Under the pieces are notes generated by a model that saw nothing but the letters and a program-made list of their open reading frames with translations, made no database searches and was not told where the DNA came from. A DNA stretch of 64,000 bases from Vitellaria paradoxa (lineage: Eukaryota > Streptophyta > Magnoliopsida > Ericales > Sapotaceae), in contig CM034243.1 in assembly GCA_019916065.1 (NCBI GenBank), positions 2,666,001 through 2,730,000 on the forward strand, read 5' to 3'. Positions within the stretch are counted from its first letter, which is position 1; each line of letters begins with the position of its first letter. Shown here in pieces: positions 26,341-37,157 of this stretch. The translations under genes were made by a program, and so were the position numbers.

Positions 26341-26743
26341 TTGCACGAGCGACGCTATCAAAACCCTTTAAACGACGTCGCTGAATAGCATTGAAAAAGA
26401 AAAATTATTAAAAAATAAAAAATTTCGTGCTGCCAAGTGGGCGAAGCTTAAAAAGCCCATCCATGCATATGCCCCCAACTTGGGTTGGACCAGGGTCCAA
26501 TCAAAACCCATCGAGAGTTATTGGATTATGTTTGGATATAAAATTCATCAAATTTAAAAGGGATTTTTGAAGACCGGTCACTATTTATGAACTTATAAGG
26601 ATTTAAGTCATACCCAAAAAACTTATTTGTGAATAAGTCACACTTGCAACAAAAAGACAAAAAAGCACATCACGCATTTTTCACTATATTTCAAAACTGT
26701 CAGTTTTATCCGAAAATAGTGCACACTTCACTCATAACTTTAG

Positions 26744-26990
26744 TGACTTTCCATCTTCTTTACAAAGCAAGCAAAATCGATTTTAAGAAACAAAATCAAA
26801 ACTGTTTGGGAAAAACCCAATTTCGTGACTTTCCATCTTCTCTACAAAGTAAGTAAAACCGATTTTTAGAAACAAAATCAAAACTGTTTGGGAGAAACCT
26901 AATTCTATGACTTTCCATCTTCTTTACAAAGCAAGCAAAACCAATTTTTAGAAACAAAATCAAAATCGTTTAGGAAAAACTTAAATCGAT
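26744..26990 (+). repeat. 82-83-bp tandem repeat, three copies
   Basis: GACTTTCCATCTTCT begins at 26744, 26827 and 26909. Each unit continues TACAAAG-AAG-AAAA-C-GATTTT, AGAAACAAAATCAAAA and TGTTTGGGA/GTTTAGGA-AAA. Divergence between copies is low (mostly single substitutions). Confidence 0.9.
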
Positions 26991-27119
26991 CATCATTTCT
27001 AAGTATTTTTATTTTTTCTGATTTTGAAACAGTACCGGTACTGTTTTAAAGATAGCTTAAAATGCTAATCAATCTCATGGATTTCTCTTGCCCAAAATTT
27101 GTCATCTGCTTATAATTCA

Positions 27120-28010
27120 CAGTGCTGTTTTGGAAACAATACCGGTACTGTTTTCATACTACCATAAAAAATATCAATCGATGCATAACACAAACCATCC
27201 ATACGAGCCAACATCATCATATAGAACAGTACCACATAATAAAATAGTACCGCATAAAAAAAGTACCGCATAATAAAATAGTATTGCATAAAAACAGTAC
27301 CGCATAAAAAATAGTACCTCATTAAAACAGCACAAGTCTTTGTACGTGGTACTTCTTTTTGTGTTTAATGGTGGTATTTGAATACTAGATATATTTGGTA
27401 CTATGTTTATACGATAATACATCTTATTAAAAACAGTACCACATAAAACAGTACCGCATAATAAAACAGTACCACATAAAAAACAGTACATCATTAAAAC
27501 AGCACCATTCTTTGTACATGGTACTTCTTTTTGTATTTAATGGTTGTCTTTGAATACTAGATACATTTGGTACTGTGTTTATACGATAATACATCTTACT
27601 AGAAACAGTATCACATAGAACAGTACCGCATAAAAAATAGTACATCATTAAAATAGCACAATTTTTTGTATGTGATACTTCTTTTTGTGTTTAATGGTAG
27701 TATTTAAATACTAAATACATTTGATACTGTGTTTATACGATAATACATCTTACTAGAAATAGTACCACATAGAACAATACCACATAATAAAACAGTACCG
27801 CATTAAAACAGCACAATTCTTTGTATGTGGTACTTCTTTTTTGTTTAATGGTGGTATTTGAATACTAGATACATTTGGTACTGTGTTTATACAATAATAC
27901 ATTTTACTGAAAACAATACCACAAAGAACAGTACCACATAATAAAATAGTACCGTATAAAAAAAATACCGAATTAAAACAGTACCATATGTATGTGGTAC
28001 TTCTTGCTAA
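27120..28010 (+). repeat. Higher-order tandem repeat built on AACAGTACCGCATAA units
   Basis: A long unit of about 154-171 bp is repeated: GGTACTTCTTTTT or its variants occur near 27349, 27520, 27675, 27829 and 27998, each followed by TTTAATGGT-GT-TTTGAATACTAGATA, TTTGGTACT-TGTTTATACGATAATACATCTTA. Inside each long unit, short 15-20-bp modules of the form AACAGTACCRCATAA(TAAA) are repeated two to five times, so it is a repeat within a repeat. A related single module (AACAATACCGGTACTGTTTT) lies at the left edge. The short in-frame stretches read from it are artefacts of repetition. Confidence 0.85.
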
Positions 28011-29782
28011 AATTCAACAAAAAAATTATGAACATTAACATACCATTATTCGCATCCATGCCTGTAGCTATTTATGGCATTTTAACCAACTTTTATCTCA
28101 TTACATGCTTGTTCAAATAAAAAATATACCATATATCTTCACGCGATTTATAAGGAATGAAACAAAAAGGGAAAAACGTGATTCGCGGTTACCACAATTT
28201 CTGACAACTTTCATCTCAGTTAATTATAGAAACAAAGGGCATTTAAGTCATATTATAAATTATATTTAAAACAAAGTCGTGAGATCCACTCAAAAGTGTG
28301 ACTTAAATACAAAACTTTCTACATTAATGCGACTTAAAAGTAACACTTTTTTTTGTGTGACTAATAGCCTTAAAAGATTACAAAGTATGACTTATATATA
28401 ATTTTTCGAATTTAAAATTAGTCCTTGTGATTGAATTGTAATGAAAAATCGTAGGAAAAATCATGAGATTTAAAAAATTAAAAGGCTATGGTATTTTTGT
28501 CTTTTTTTAATTATATTTTGTATACTTCATAAAAATTTAACGACATATATATTTATTAGTGGAATGAGAATAAAAATAAGAATGAAAGTAGAATAAAAAC
28601 AATAATAAAAGTAGAACCAAAAGTAAAAATAATGATATTCTAAAAAAAATGTGTAGAAATAAAATAACAATTACAAGCAAACGACAAAACTTACCAAAAA
28701 AATGACGAAATTAACCTTAGCTCTTTAAGTAAAAAAGCGTGAGAATGAAACTAGGCCAATTGAATTTTTTTTTTCATTTTTCATAAATAAAACAAAACAA
28801 TTCTTAAATTTTTACGTCAGAAAACTCCTTTCATTGTTCATTAGAATCAACAATTCTATTCTCAACAATAAATTTAGACCAAACGAAAAAATGGGCTCTT
28901 AACCATTCCATTTCCAAGAAAATGGCTAATCAAACGTACTCTAAAATTTTATTTGGTTGCAAATAAGAATGAGAACACGAATAGAAATAGAATTAAAATG
29001 AAATTTCAATATTTAGCATGTCGAAGAACTAGAATTAGAATTTTTTTTTTTTTTTTAGTGTTTGATGCGTATGAATACATTTAAGAATTAATTAATGAAA
29101 TACAAATATTAGTTAAAATGTTAAATTATCTTTTTATTTTTTAAGCGCAATAAACTAATAAAACAACTTTGTCAATTCGTGTCCTCCAGAGAGTTTTTCT
29201 TTTTGTGAATTTTCAAATACCACATTAAATTTAGGAACTTACAATGAGAACTCCTAAATTCAACTTCTTTGATCAAGGATCAACCAAACTTGAAAATCTC
29301 TTCATCAACAAAAATTTCTATTCCAGCTTTTGAATCCAATGCCCAACTAAACGTAACATAATAAATTAACATTTATTACTCTCAAGGATTAAATATTAAC
29401 TTTTCAAAGAGAGTGAAATAAAATAGGCAAAGAAGTACTCCTTTTAACTTTCAATCCCATTCTGAAGGCAACCTAGCAAATAAAATATGACAAGTTTCAC
29501 TTATCAATGTTCTTTGTTTTTTTACATCAAATATCTACAAATGCTATCCCCAAAAAAATAAAAAACTGATCTGCAGAAGCTCCACAACCTTGCATTCCAT
29601 GACAGAAACCAAAAAAATAGTTCCTTTACGTGATGTCGAAAGATTTCAGGCTAAACATTACCCATTGAAAGAAGAATCATTGTATGTAAAAATGAATACA
29701 ACATCATCCGTCTCCAAAAATTTTAAAGAATTATCAACACAAAAATTGCAGAGTTTTGAACCCGAAGAGAGCAACAAAACCA

Positions 29783-32700
29783 TTACAAAGAGCCTTGTTT
29801 GGACCTTCCTTGATTCCTTTCAGGAGCCGGGGAAGTCCAGTACATCTTTGCTGCAAACAGGAGCTTCTCCCTCCCAGGGGGACCTCCTTCTCCATCAACC
29901 ATTCTGATTTCCCATTGAAGTCCTAGTGCAACGCTCTTCACATCAGCTAAAACATCAACATCATCTCGGATGATTAAACCTCCTTGTGGACGTAATATCC
30001 GATCCATTTCTAGCAGAATATCCTCCACATCACATCTGCAATACCAATTATGTTATAAGAAAATTGCTTCATGCTTAATATAAATCTGATTCTATCAGAG
30101 ATGCTACCTGTCCTTATAGAGGCTAAAAACTGAATCCGCATGGATAAAATCGTAAGTTCTTGGGTAAGTAGACATAGCCTCACACCTTCAACACAATTTA
30201 ACCATATTAACAATAACCGAGAGTTCTATAACTGAAACTAAGTTTGATGCATTGCCATAAGTTGTAAATAAGTATTGTCTAACAAAAACACAAACAATTC
30301 AGGTGGTTAAGAAAGGTCTTTAATCAAATGGGCAGGGAAAGAATACCAGTTGTGGTAAGTTCCTATCAATCCACGCTCATAGATGACTCCGAGGGTATTT
30401 GCCTTTGCCTCAACGGGGACTACATTCATGACCCACACTGGATCATCAACTAGTGCAGCTGCAAACCCTCCCAAGTGAGAATTCATATCAAGCACGTTAC
30501 GATACCGACCTTTCTCTGCTAGCTGATAGTCAAAAACCTTGTAGTTTGAAACTCTCTTCTTCCACAATTCAGCATCTTTTCTGAATACTTCCTCAGTGAT
30601 CCCTTCTAGGTTTCCGCTGAGAATTCTTGGAGGGACTGCAGTCAATCTCTCTGGCCATTTTGCCAGCTGCCCGCCAGCAATTTCTTTAATATGAGATACT
30701 TCAGGGAGAGGAGTCAAACAAGTCTCCATCTTGGTGTACCTGCAAATAGCGAGAACAATTACATACTGAGAAAGCATGAACTACATGCCCATTACAAAGA
30801 CAAACACAAATACACGCAGACAAGAGATAAGAGTCAATTTGAACAAGAGAAGCACAAGTTCAAGCAACATGACAGCAAGAAGACGCAAAGGGAAAAGAAC
30901 AGGTAAAAAGGAGAAGGAAAAACCATTGCATCACAAGGAATATAACAATTATCATTTCATAATTGCTGCAAGTAATTTTACTTGCATTCCCCAATTTGCC
31001 AAGGCACAGTGTCACATGCTAAAAAGAAAAGTTGATCTCTAAAGGGCCAATATCCTTTGCCATTCAGCTAGCTTTGGCATTTTGGCATCATTAGTGAAGT
31101 GTTCGGTACATGGCTTTTAAAAAGTCAAATTGCTCAAGAGTGGGTCTTCAAGTAACATCTCTAGTGATCCACCTTTACCATAAATTTGGTTTTGGTATCA
31201 TTAAAAGAAATGTCTGAAGTCTAAACAGAGAGAGAATTCATCTTTTATATTTACTTGGAGCATATATATATATATATATATATATCAATCCTGCAGACCT
31301 TAAAAAGGTATAGTTTCTTTTTTTTTTTTTTTTCCACAAGAGATGCAGCTAGATTGACTAGAGAAATTTGCAGGTGAAGACCTTAAAAAAGCTCAATTGA
31401 AGACCATTTCATTAGCCCTTAAAAATCATTATGCTTTGGAATTTTTTAATTAACTCTAATGTGAAATCACAGGACCACTAACTGAAAGACAGTTGTTGAC
31501 ATGTCAAGTGCGTTCAAGCCATAACACTCTAATTAATAAAATAATGCTCTTAGGAAACATTACCATGCCTCATCTAGATCTTGTGCTTGACAGAAGCGTG
31601 GTTTTTTGAAGACTTTACGGTTAATTTTGCAGTGAATGTGATTAGTGGGTTTCTGCCAAATAGCAAGCTCACCCCTTTGTACTAATTTCTTCCAGCATAA
31701 GCTTCTTGCTATTCTCTCAATCTCATCTTGTTCAGCTTTCAGATCATCACGGGTTCTCTGCCAGCTTTTCCAGTGTTTCTCCCAGTTTATTGGTGGCCCC
31801 GACAAAATCCAATACCCGCCAGGACGTAAGATGCGATCAATCTCAATTAAGTAAATGCCATCTACTCAATCATAATTCCAAAATCAAGGGGGCAATTCAA
31901 TTCAAATAATTCATTTGATCCTTACGAGAAAAAAGCATGAAACAATTAGTTGAAGTAATTATATTACCATACTGGCCCCAAGGGATGAGACAGCGAGAGC
32001 AATGAGCCATGTCAAAAGCTCTTGCAGGATAAGGTAACCGAATCGATGCAAGGATTCCAATTAATGCCGGAACTCCACGTTCAAGTGCAAATTGTACTTG
32101 TGCTTCATGTGTGTCTCTCGGTGCAAATGACACTGTTAGGATATTCCGGGACAGAAGGTATGCTCCCCAGCTCGCAACCTGCAGAATTTGTGAAAAATAT
32201 AACACTTACAAGTTGATTGTGATTATTCTCATATCAAAGAGAACCAAGTAATATCCATTTACAGTGCAGTGTCTTTTTTCTCCACCCACTCAAAGCACCT
32301 AGGAGGAATCTGAACAATTCAGATCTTTCAACACTTTAATTCAAAAAATATCCACATGTTGTGCAATTGTGCTATATCGAAATCGAATTATTTAAAAAGT
32401 AGAACATCAAGCCATTTCATAATTTGCCTTTAAATGATTTTGCTACACAAAAAATATCATGGGCTTTTTGGCAGGTGCAGTATCTTTTTAGTTCAATACA
32501 AAGATATCTCTAACCAAGATGTGAACTGTGAAGGGTTATTTTTAATTATTATTAGGAATAAAAAAATACATAAAAAATCAAACTACAAGGAAAAGCGATA
32601 GAGGGTAAAAATGTCGAGAGAAGGCAGTAATGAAAAGGGTAATCGGTAACCAAAATTTCAATTCACTTGCTTATTCACATTAAATTCACATTTCAAAGTA

Positions 32701-35700
32701 ATTAGTAGGTTCTCTAAATGACAGTATTAAGTAATTGAGTTTAATCACCTTTTCAGTTTCTCAGATAAAGAAAATACAAAAACCAATTGCATTTCTCTCA
32801 TGAACCTCTAGGGAAAATGATTCTCAAACAGCCAGTACTAGCATTTTATGCAAATCGAATAACACAGGAATTTTTTCCAACAAATGGTAAAATGTTCTAC
32901 CTTCTACTAGACATTTCAGCTTTTTTAGATATATGAGCGTGTAGACCCCAAGACACACTTGTATAGATATTTGAAAAGTTTTAGCATATCTATACTATAT
33001 TTCAGGATAAATAATGAATTTTGTAATTTCTTGGTTGGGTTTTAAAAGCTAGAAATTAATAATGTGTTGTAGAGATGAAACCATCATCTTCTCCTCTACC
33101 TACCCTTTTGGATTCAGCAATAAGTTAAACCACCATGTGTAATTAAAATTAATTACATCTTCATCTTCATTAATTAAAAGTCCTATCCTCTCCCAGATCA
33201 TCCCTTCCTCTTCCAGACCATCCCTAACTATAAATTCATTCCTCGCCGTGCACATTTCTTCATCATCCATCCATTTTTCCTCGGATTCCAACTTCATCAA
33301 TTATATACATTACGTATATATATCATGATGGGTAAGGCTCTGAAATTGAAATGCGGTACTTTCATATTGTTTGCAATCATATGTTTCGTTTCAAATTCAA
33401 TTAATATTGTAGAAGCTAGTAGGAACCTCCATATGGTCCAACCACAGGCAGGGTTCAACTTCACAACAAGACTACTGCCTTTGCAAGGGGAACTAGACGA
33501 GGAGGAGGGTGGTGCTGTTTTAATTGATTGCTGGAACGCTCTCACGGAGATCAAATCGTGTTCGAACGAGATCATTGCTTTCTTTGTGAATGGAACAACT
33601 GATATAGGACCACCCTGCTGCAATGCCATCGTCATGATCACCAACCATTGTTGGCCTGCAATGCTCACTACCCTCGGTTTCACTTCTGAAGAGGGTAACA
33701 TTCTGGAAGGCTACTGCGATGCCTCCACCTCTGGTGCCCTTTCTCCTGCTCCCTCTGCACCCTAATCTCATCCGGCCAACTCATCCTAATTATATATATA
33801 TAGGTCAAAATGTTTCAACTTTTGCAGGGTGCATGGATGGCTGCTCGCTGCTAAGGCTACTTTAATTTTCGTCACTACTCTTTCGTTTAGTTTTGGTTTG
33901 GTTTTGAGTGATGTCTCATCAAGTTATCTCGTTTGGAGTTTTCTACTACTACCTCCCACTCATGTTATCTTCTAAGCTTTCATATATGAACAAAAACTTA
34001 TGAATGGTTTGTGTGGCTTTTGACAATGTCAAAGCATACTTATCACCGCAAGTTGATCTTTTTTCAGAAATTGCATTAAAAATAAACTATATGACAAAAT
34101 ATAGTTTTTTTTAGGTAAAAGGGATAGAAAGGATGCAAAAAATATAAGATGGCAAGGTGAAAATAACGACCTTAATACTAATTTCTTATGATAAATCTAC
34201 ACTAAAAAAAAAATGAAGCAAAAATTGAAAATTAATAATATAAATTAACATAATATAATACTCATAATAATAAATTAATAATAATCATTTACAGTGCAAT
34301 GTCTGTTTTTGACTACCCACTCAAAGCTCTTAGGAGGAATCTGAACAATTTAGAGCTTTTGAAACTTCACTTAATAAATATCCACATGTTGTGCACTTGT
34401 GCTCGATAACATCAAGCCATTTCATAATTTTCCTTTATATGATTCTGCTACACACAAATACTATGTGCTTATCGGCTGGTGATGCATCTTATAAGTGCAA
34501 CTACAGATATCTTTGAGCAAGATGCGAATTGTGAAACGTAATTTTTAGAAACATTAGAAATTAAAAAAAAATTGCATAAAAATCAAAGTTCGAGTTCAAG
34601 GAAAAGCTATGGAGGGTAAAAATGTGAAGTAAAAGCAGTAATGGAAAGGGTAATTTGTAACCAACAATTCAATTCACTTGCTTATTCACATCAAATTTAC
34701 ATGTCAGGTTCTCTAAATGACTATTAAATAATTGAGATTCATCACCTTTTCAGTCTTTCAAATAAATTCAATACTAAACAAGTTCGAACTAATTGAATAC
34801 TTGTGTCAAAAATTCCCCGAATTGGTTTGCCCTTTCCATAAAGGATATAATTGACAACTTGAAGTTGCACATTATCCCTTTCCTGCAGCAGACCCGAGGG
34901 GAAAAGACAAAACCCAATTGCATTGTTCTCATGAACCTCCAGGGAAAATGATTCTCAAACAGCCAGTGCTGCCATTTTATTAAAATGGAATAAAACAGAG
35001 GAATTTTTTACACAAATGGGTAAATGTTCTGCCTACTACCAAACATTTCTGCTTATTTAGATATATACATGTAGACTCCATGTAGGTATTTAAAAAGTTT
35101 TAGCATATAATGCATTAATTGGACAATTATGAAAAGTGTGCAGCCAGAGAAACCAACACAAGTATATTCACCTTCAAACTACAAAATTAAATTTGAGAGG
35201 AGTATTTTCCCTTTTTCTAATTAGCTGAATACAAAATTTAAACAACAAAAATAAGATATTGTTAGGAGGAATCAAAGCAGGAGAATCTTTCTTCTTTTGA
35301 TTCTTTTGTAGATTTGTTTCTATATACTATGGATATATTTTTTTATATTCTTGTAGTGAAACAAAAGAAAGATATATAGACTTCTATATAAAGCAATTAA
35401 CCACCCACTTTTATCACCAAAAGCAATGCACTTTTCATAGCTTAATTATTTCAATTCCAGAAACAAATACAAGAGAGAATTGGAAAATTTTCAAGAAACG
35501 AAATAAAAAGAAACAGAAAGGGTTAGGTTTGCAACCGAAACAAGAGCGTAATTGGGTGTTTCTTCTTTTCAAGATTCCTAAAGCAAAAACCAGTAAAGAA
35601 AGCACGCCACTGCAAATTTAACAACTTTAGTTGGTCTTTCACGGCATCCAAACAGTGGGCTAAGTCAAATGACAATGCCCAATGAAGAAGTCACAAAATA

Positions 35701-36494
35701 AGGCTTTTAATCACCAAGAATCTACTCACCTATATATATATATATATATATGGATGTAGATATAGTTATATGAGAAAATTAGATATCCATACCCCACAAC
35801 CAGTATCAATGGCGGTCCGTACAGACCCATCTCTGAGATTGATCAGCTTCCCTATCTCATCAATGTACGCATCAGCACCGTGAGGGAACATGGTGCCGCC
35901 GCCGGGGAACCTGAACCGGTCCCTCTGGAACCGGATCCAATTCTGGCCCGCCTTCTCCACCGTCAAATGCTTATGCGGCACGTTCGTGTACCAAACCGAC
36001 CCACGGCTCTCCGGCCACCGGAACGGCGTCCTGTACCCGTATGGTGCCGGAATTCTGCACTTCAACAGCTCCCGACGCTGAGGGCAGTGCCTCTCCCTGT
36101 AACTCAATCTATTCCTATCGAACTTCAGCGACCGCTTTGGGTCCTCGCACGGCGTGTACTCGGAGTATCGGGGGTCACACGGCGGAAAGTACTTCACACG
36201 CGCCGCCGGATTAAGTGGGTGGAGGATGCCGTCGGCGGTGTGGCGGGGGGTGAAGTCTAGAGATTTGGGAATTGTGTGGTTGGTGGAGGTGGCGTCGACT
36301 GTTGATGGGTTGCATGGGAATCTCGGGACGAGGGAGGAGGAGGCGGTGGCTTCACCGCCAGTTAAGCCGCCGTTCATATAAATTCCGAAGAAGTAGAAGA
36401 TGGAACAGAGGAGGGTGGTCCCGGCCATGAAGTAGAGATTGACTTTCTTTCTCATGAAGGAAAGATACTGCGGTAGGTTCCACAAAGTCCCCAT
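29783..36494 (-). CDS. PMT15: PMT15-type probable methyltransferase (Golgi)
   Basis: Six coding exons on the minus strand in transcript order: 36494-35793, 32178-31968, 31861-31564, 30739-30347, 30185-30108, 30035-29783. They total 1935 nt, giving 644 aa plus stop; GT-AG introns and phases agree. I chose the start at 36494 ([10 protein letters not shown]) because it parallels the MG-x-x-W opening I recall for Arabidopsis PMT15. An in-frame upstream ATG at 36578 and a downstream one at 36455 are possible. Seen: a membrane anchor at about residues 19-38, [36 protein letters not shown], the SAM motif [17 protein letters not shown] split by intron 1, [17 protein letters not shown], and a second [17 protein letters not shown] motif. 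The C-terminal stretch [15 protein letters not shown] and [18 protein letters not shown] is near-diagnostic of PMT15. Family role: Golgi type II SAM-dependent methyltransferase acting on cell-wall polysaccharide; the substrate of PMT15 itself is not established. Intron 1 (32179-35792) hosts the EC1-like gene on the other strand. Confidence 0.95.
32258..32990 (+). repeat. Direct repeat A flanking the EC1-like gene
   Basis: Pairs over most of its length with 34288-35110. Shared blocks include TTACAGTGCA-TGTCT, AGGAGGAATCTGAACAATT, ATATCCACATGTTGTGCA, CAAGCCATTTCATAATTT, AATTCACTTGCTTATTCACAT, AGGGAAAATGATTCTCAAAC and AAAAGTTTTAGCATAT. Non-coding and located within PMT15 intron 1. Confidence 0.9.
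33228..33324 (+). promoter_or_regulatory. TATA box and 5' leader of the EC1-like gene
   Basis: ACTATAAATTC at about 33227-33237 lies 96-98 bp before the start codon, a normal TATA-to-ATG distance for a short-leader plant gene. The start site would fall near 33260. The motif is seen; its function is inferred. Confidence 0.5.
33325..33765 (+). CDS. EC1: EC1-like egg-cell-secreted cysteine-rich protein (prolamin-like)
   Basis: Single-exon gene of 146 aa lying inside intron 1 of PMT15 on the opposite strand. The first two codons are both ATG (33325 and 33328); I take the first. Residues 1 to about 31 form a signal peptide (basic start, hydrophobic ILFAIICFV, cleavage probably after VEA). The mature part carries six cysteines in the EC1 arrangement: [16 protein letters not shown], then FFVNG-x6-GPPCC, then [16 protein letters not shown], then GYCDA. 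It ends in a short Pro/Ala/Ser tail. Family knowledge: Arabidopsis EC1 proteins are stored in egg-cell vesicles and secreted on sperm arrival, activating sperm for gamete fusion; these genes are typically intronless and egg-cell specific. The frame is intact and has its own TATA box, so it is probably a functional gene. Which EC1 paralogue it is cannot be told here. Confidence 0.9.
   Translation: MMGKALKLKCGTFILFAIICFVSNSINIVEASRNLHMVQPQAGFNFTTRLLPLQGELDEEEGGAVLIDCWNALTEIKSCSNEIIAFFVNGTTDIGPPCCNAIVMITNHCWPAMLTTLGFTSEEGNILEGYCDASTSGALSPAPSAP
34288..35110 (+). repeat. Direct repeat B flanking the EC1-like gene
   Basis: Second copy of the block at 32258-32990, about 2.03 kb downstream, and longer by an insert of about 125 bp near 34769-34895. 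The copies differ by many substitutions and small indels, so the duplication is not recent. Confidence 0.9.
35111..35792. other. Remainder of PMT15 intron 1, possible LTR remnant
   Basis: No gene. Around 35259-35452 the sequence starts TGTTAGGAGGAATC, contains a TATATAAAG motif and ends TTATTTCA, which resembles a small copia-type solo LTR. I see no convincing target duplication. An AT dinucleotide run is present at about 35731-35750. Confidence 0.3.
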
Positions 36495-36670
36495 TGAGAC
36501 TCCCCAGAAAGAAAAGTGAAGGAGAGATTGGTGTTTCTTTTGAAGTGTCCGCTGGGTTGTTATAGTATCTCTGTCCAATCAATGTGTATAGAGAGAGGGA
36601 CAGTGACGAAAGAGAACAAAAGAGAGAGCATAATTGGAAGGGTGACGAGTTTGGCTCATCTATTGCGTGA
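36495..36670 (-). promoter_or_regulatory. PMT15 5' UTR and proximal promoter region
   Basis: This region lies upstream of the chosen PMT15 start. It contains an in-frame upstream ATG at 36578 (so the N-terminus could be 28 residues longer) and a CT/GA-rich stretch around 36588-36632. No clear TATA box. Confidence 0.35.
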
Positions 36671-37157
36671 GGATTATACCTTCCTCCCTTTGATATTTGA
36701 TTAATTACACTTTATATCCACGATATCCAAAGTTCAAACTAACTTTCCTTATTTTGAAGCATAATTTATATTAATCATTTCAATAAAATGAGTCATTAAA
36801 ATTTAATATAACATATCTAATTAATCAAAATTTTAAATATTTTTCTTATTTTAACTCTCCTTCTCTCATATTTTATCAGTTTTTTTACAAAATTTCTCAA
36901 AAAATAATTTTTTTTTACTTATTTTTGAAATTTTATATAAAGAAAATTAGCGTAAATGTTAGAGGATAAGGGATAAATAGAAAAATATTTAAAATTTTAA
37001 TTATTTTAATATTTTTATTAAATTTTAATTGTTAATTTTATCAAAAGATATTAATATTAATTATATTTTAAAATAAAGAGAACATGTACAATTTTTAAAT
37101 ATGATTGAATTAAGTGTAATTATTTAAATACTAAAGAGAGTTGGACGTAATTTATCC
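36671..37157. mobile_element. Foldback element with about 230-bp arms
   Basis: Nearly the whole segment is an inverted repeat. The left arm (36671 to about 36900) starts GGATTATACC and contains TTAATTACACTT, CTTATTTTGAAGCATAAT, ATTAAAATTTAATA and ATTTTAAATATTTTTCT. The right arm (about 36935-37157) carries the reverse complements and ends TAATTTATCC. It would form a long hairpin if transcribed. No coding capacity and no clear target duplication. Confidence 0.7.

Larger units (their letters stand above)
26341..29782. other. Intergenic region between CSN1 and PMT15
   Basis: No gene found. Contains an 82-83-bp triplication (26744-26990), the higher-order tandem repeat (about 27120-28010), then AT-rich filler with a T-run at about 29040-29056. 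The segment immediately before 29783 is probably the PMT15 3' UTR. Confidence 0.55.

Noticed and set aside
25793..26388. Plus-strand frames opposite CSN1 exon 1
   Set aside because: Shadow frames of the GC-richer first exon; the minus-strand protein matches CSN1 throughout.
27110..27648. Minus-strand open frames of 70-106 codons
   Set aside because: They are Cys/Tyr/Phe-rich readings of the tandem repeat itself, with repeated identical segments and no start context or splice structure.
35880..36381. Plus-strand frames opposite PMT15 exon 1
   Set aside because: Antisense shadows; Arg/Pro/Gly-rich with no family similarity.
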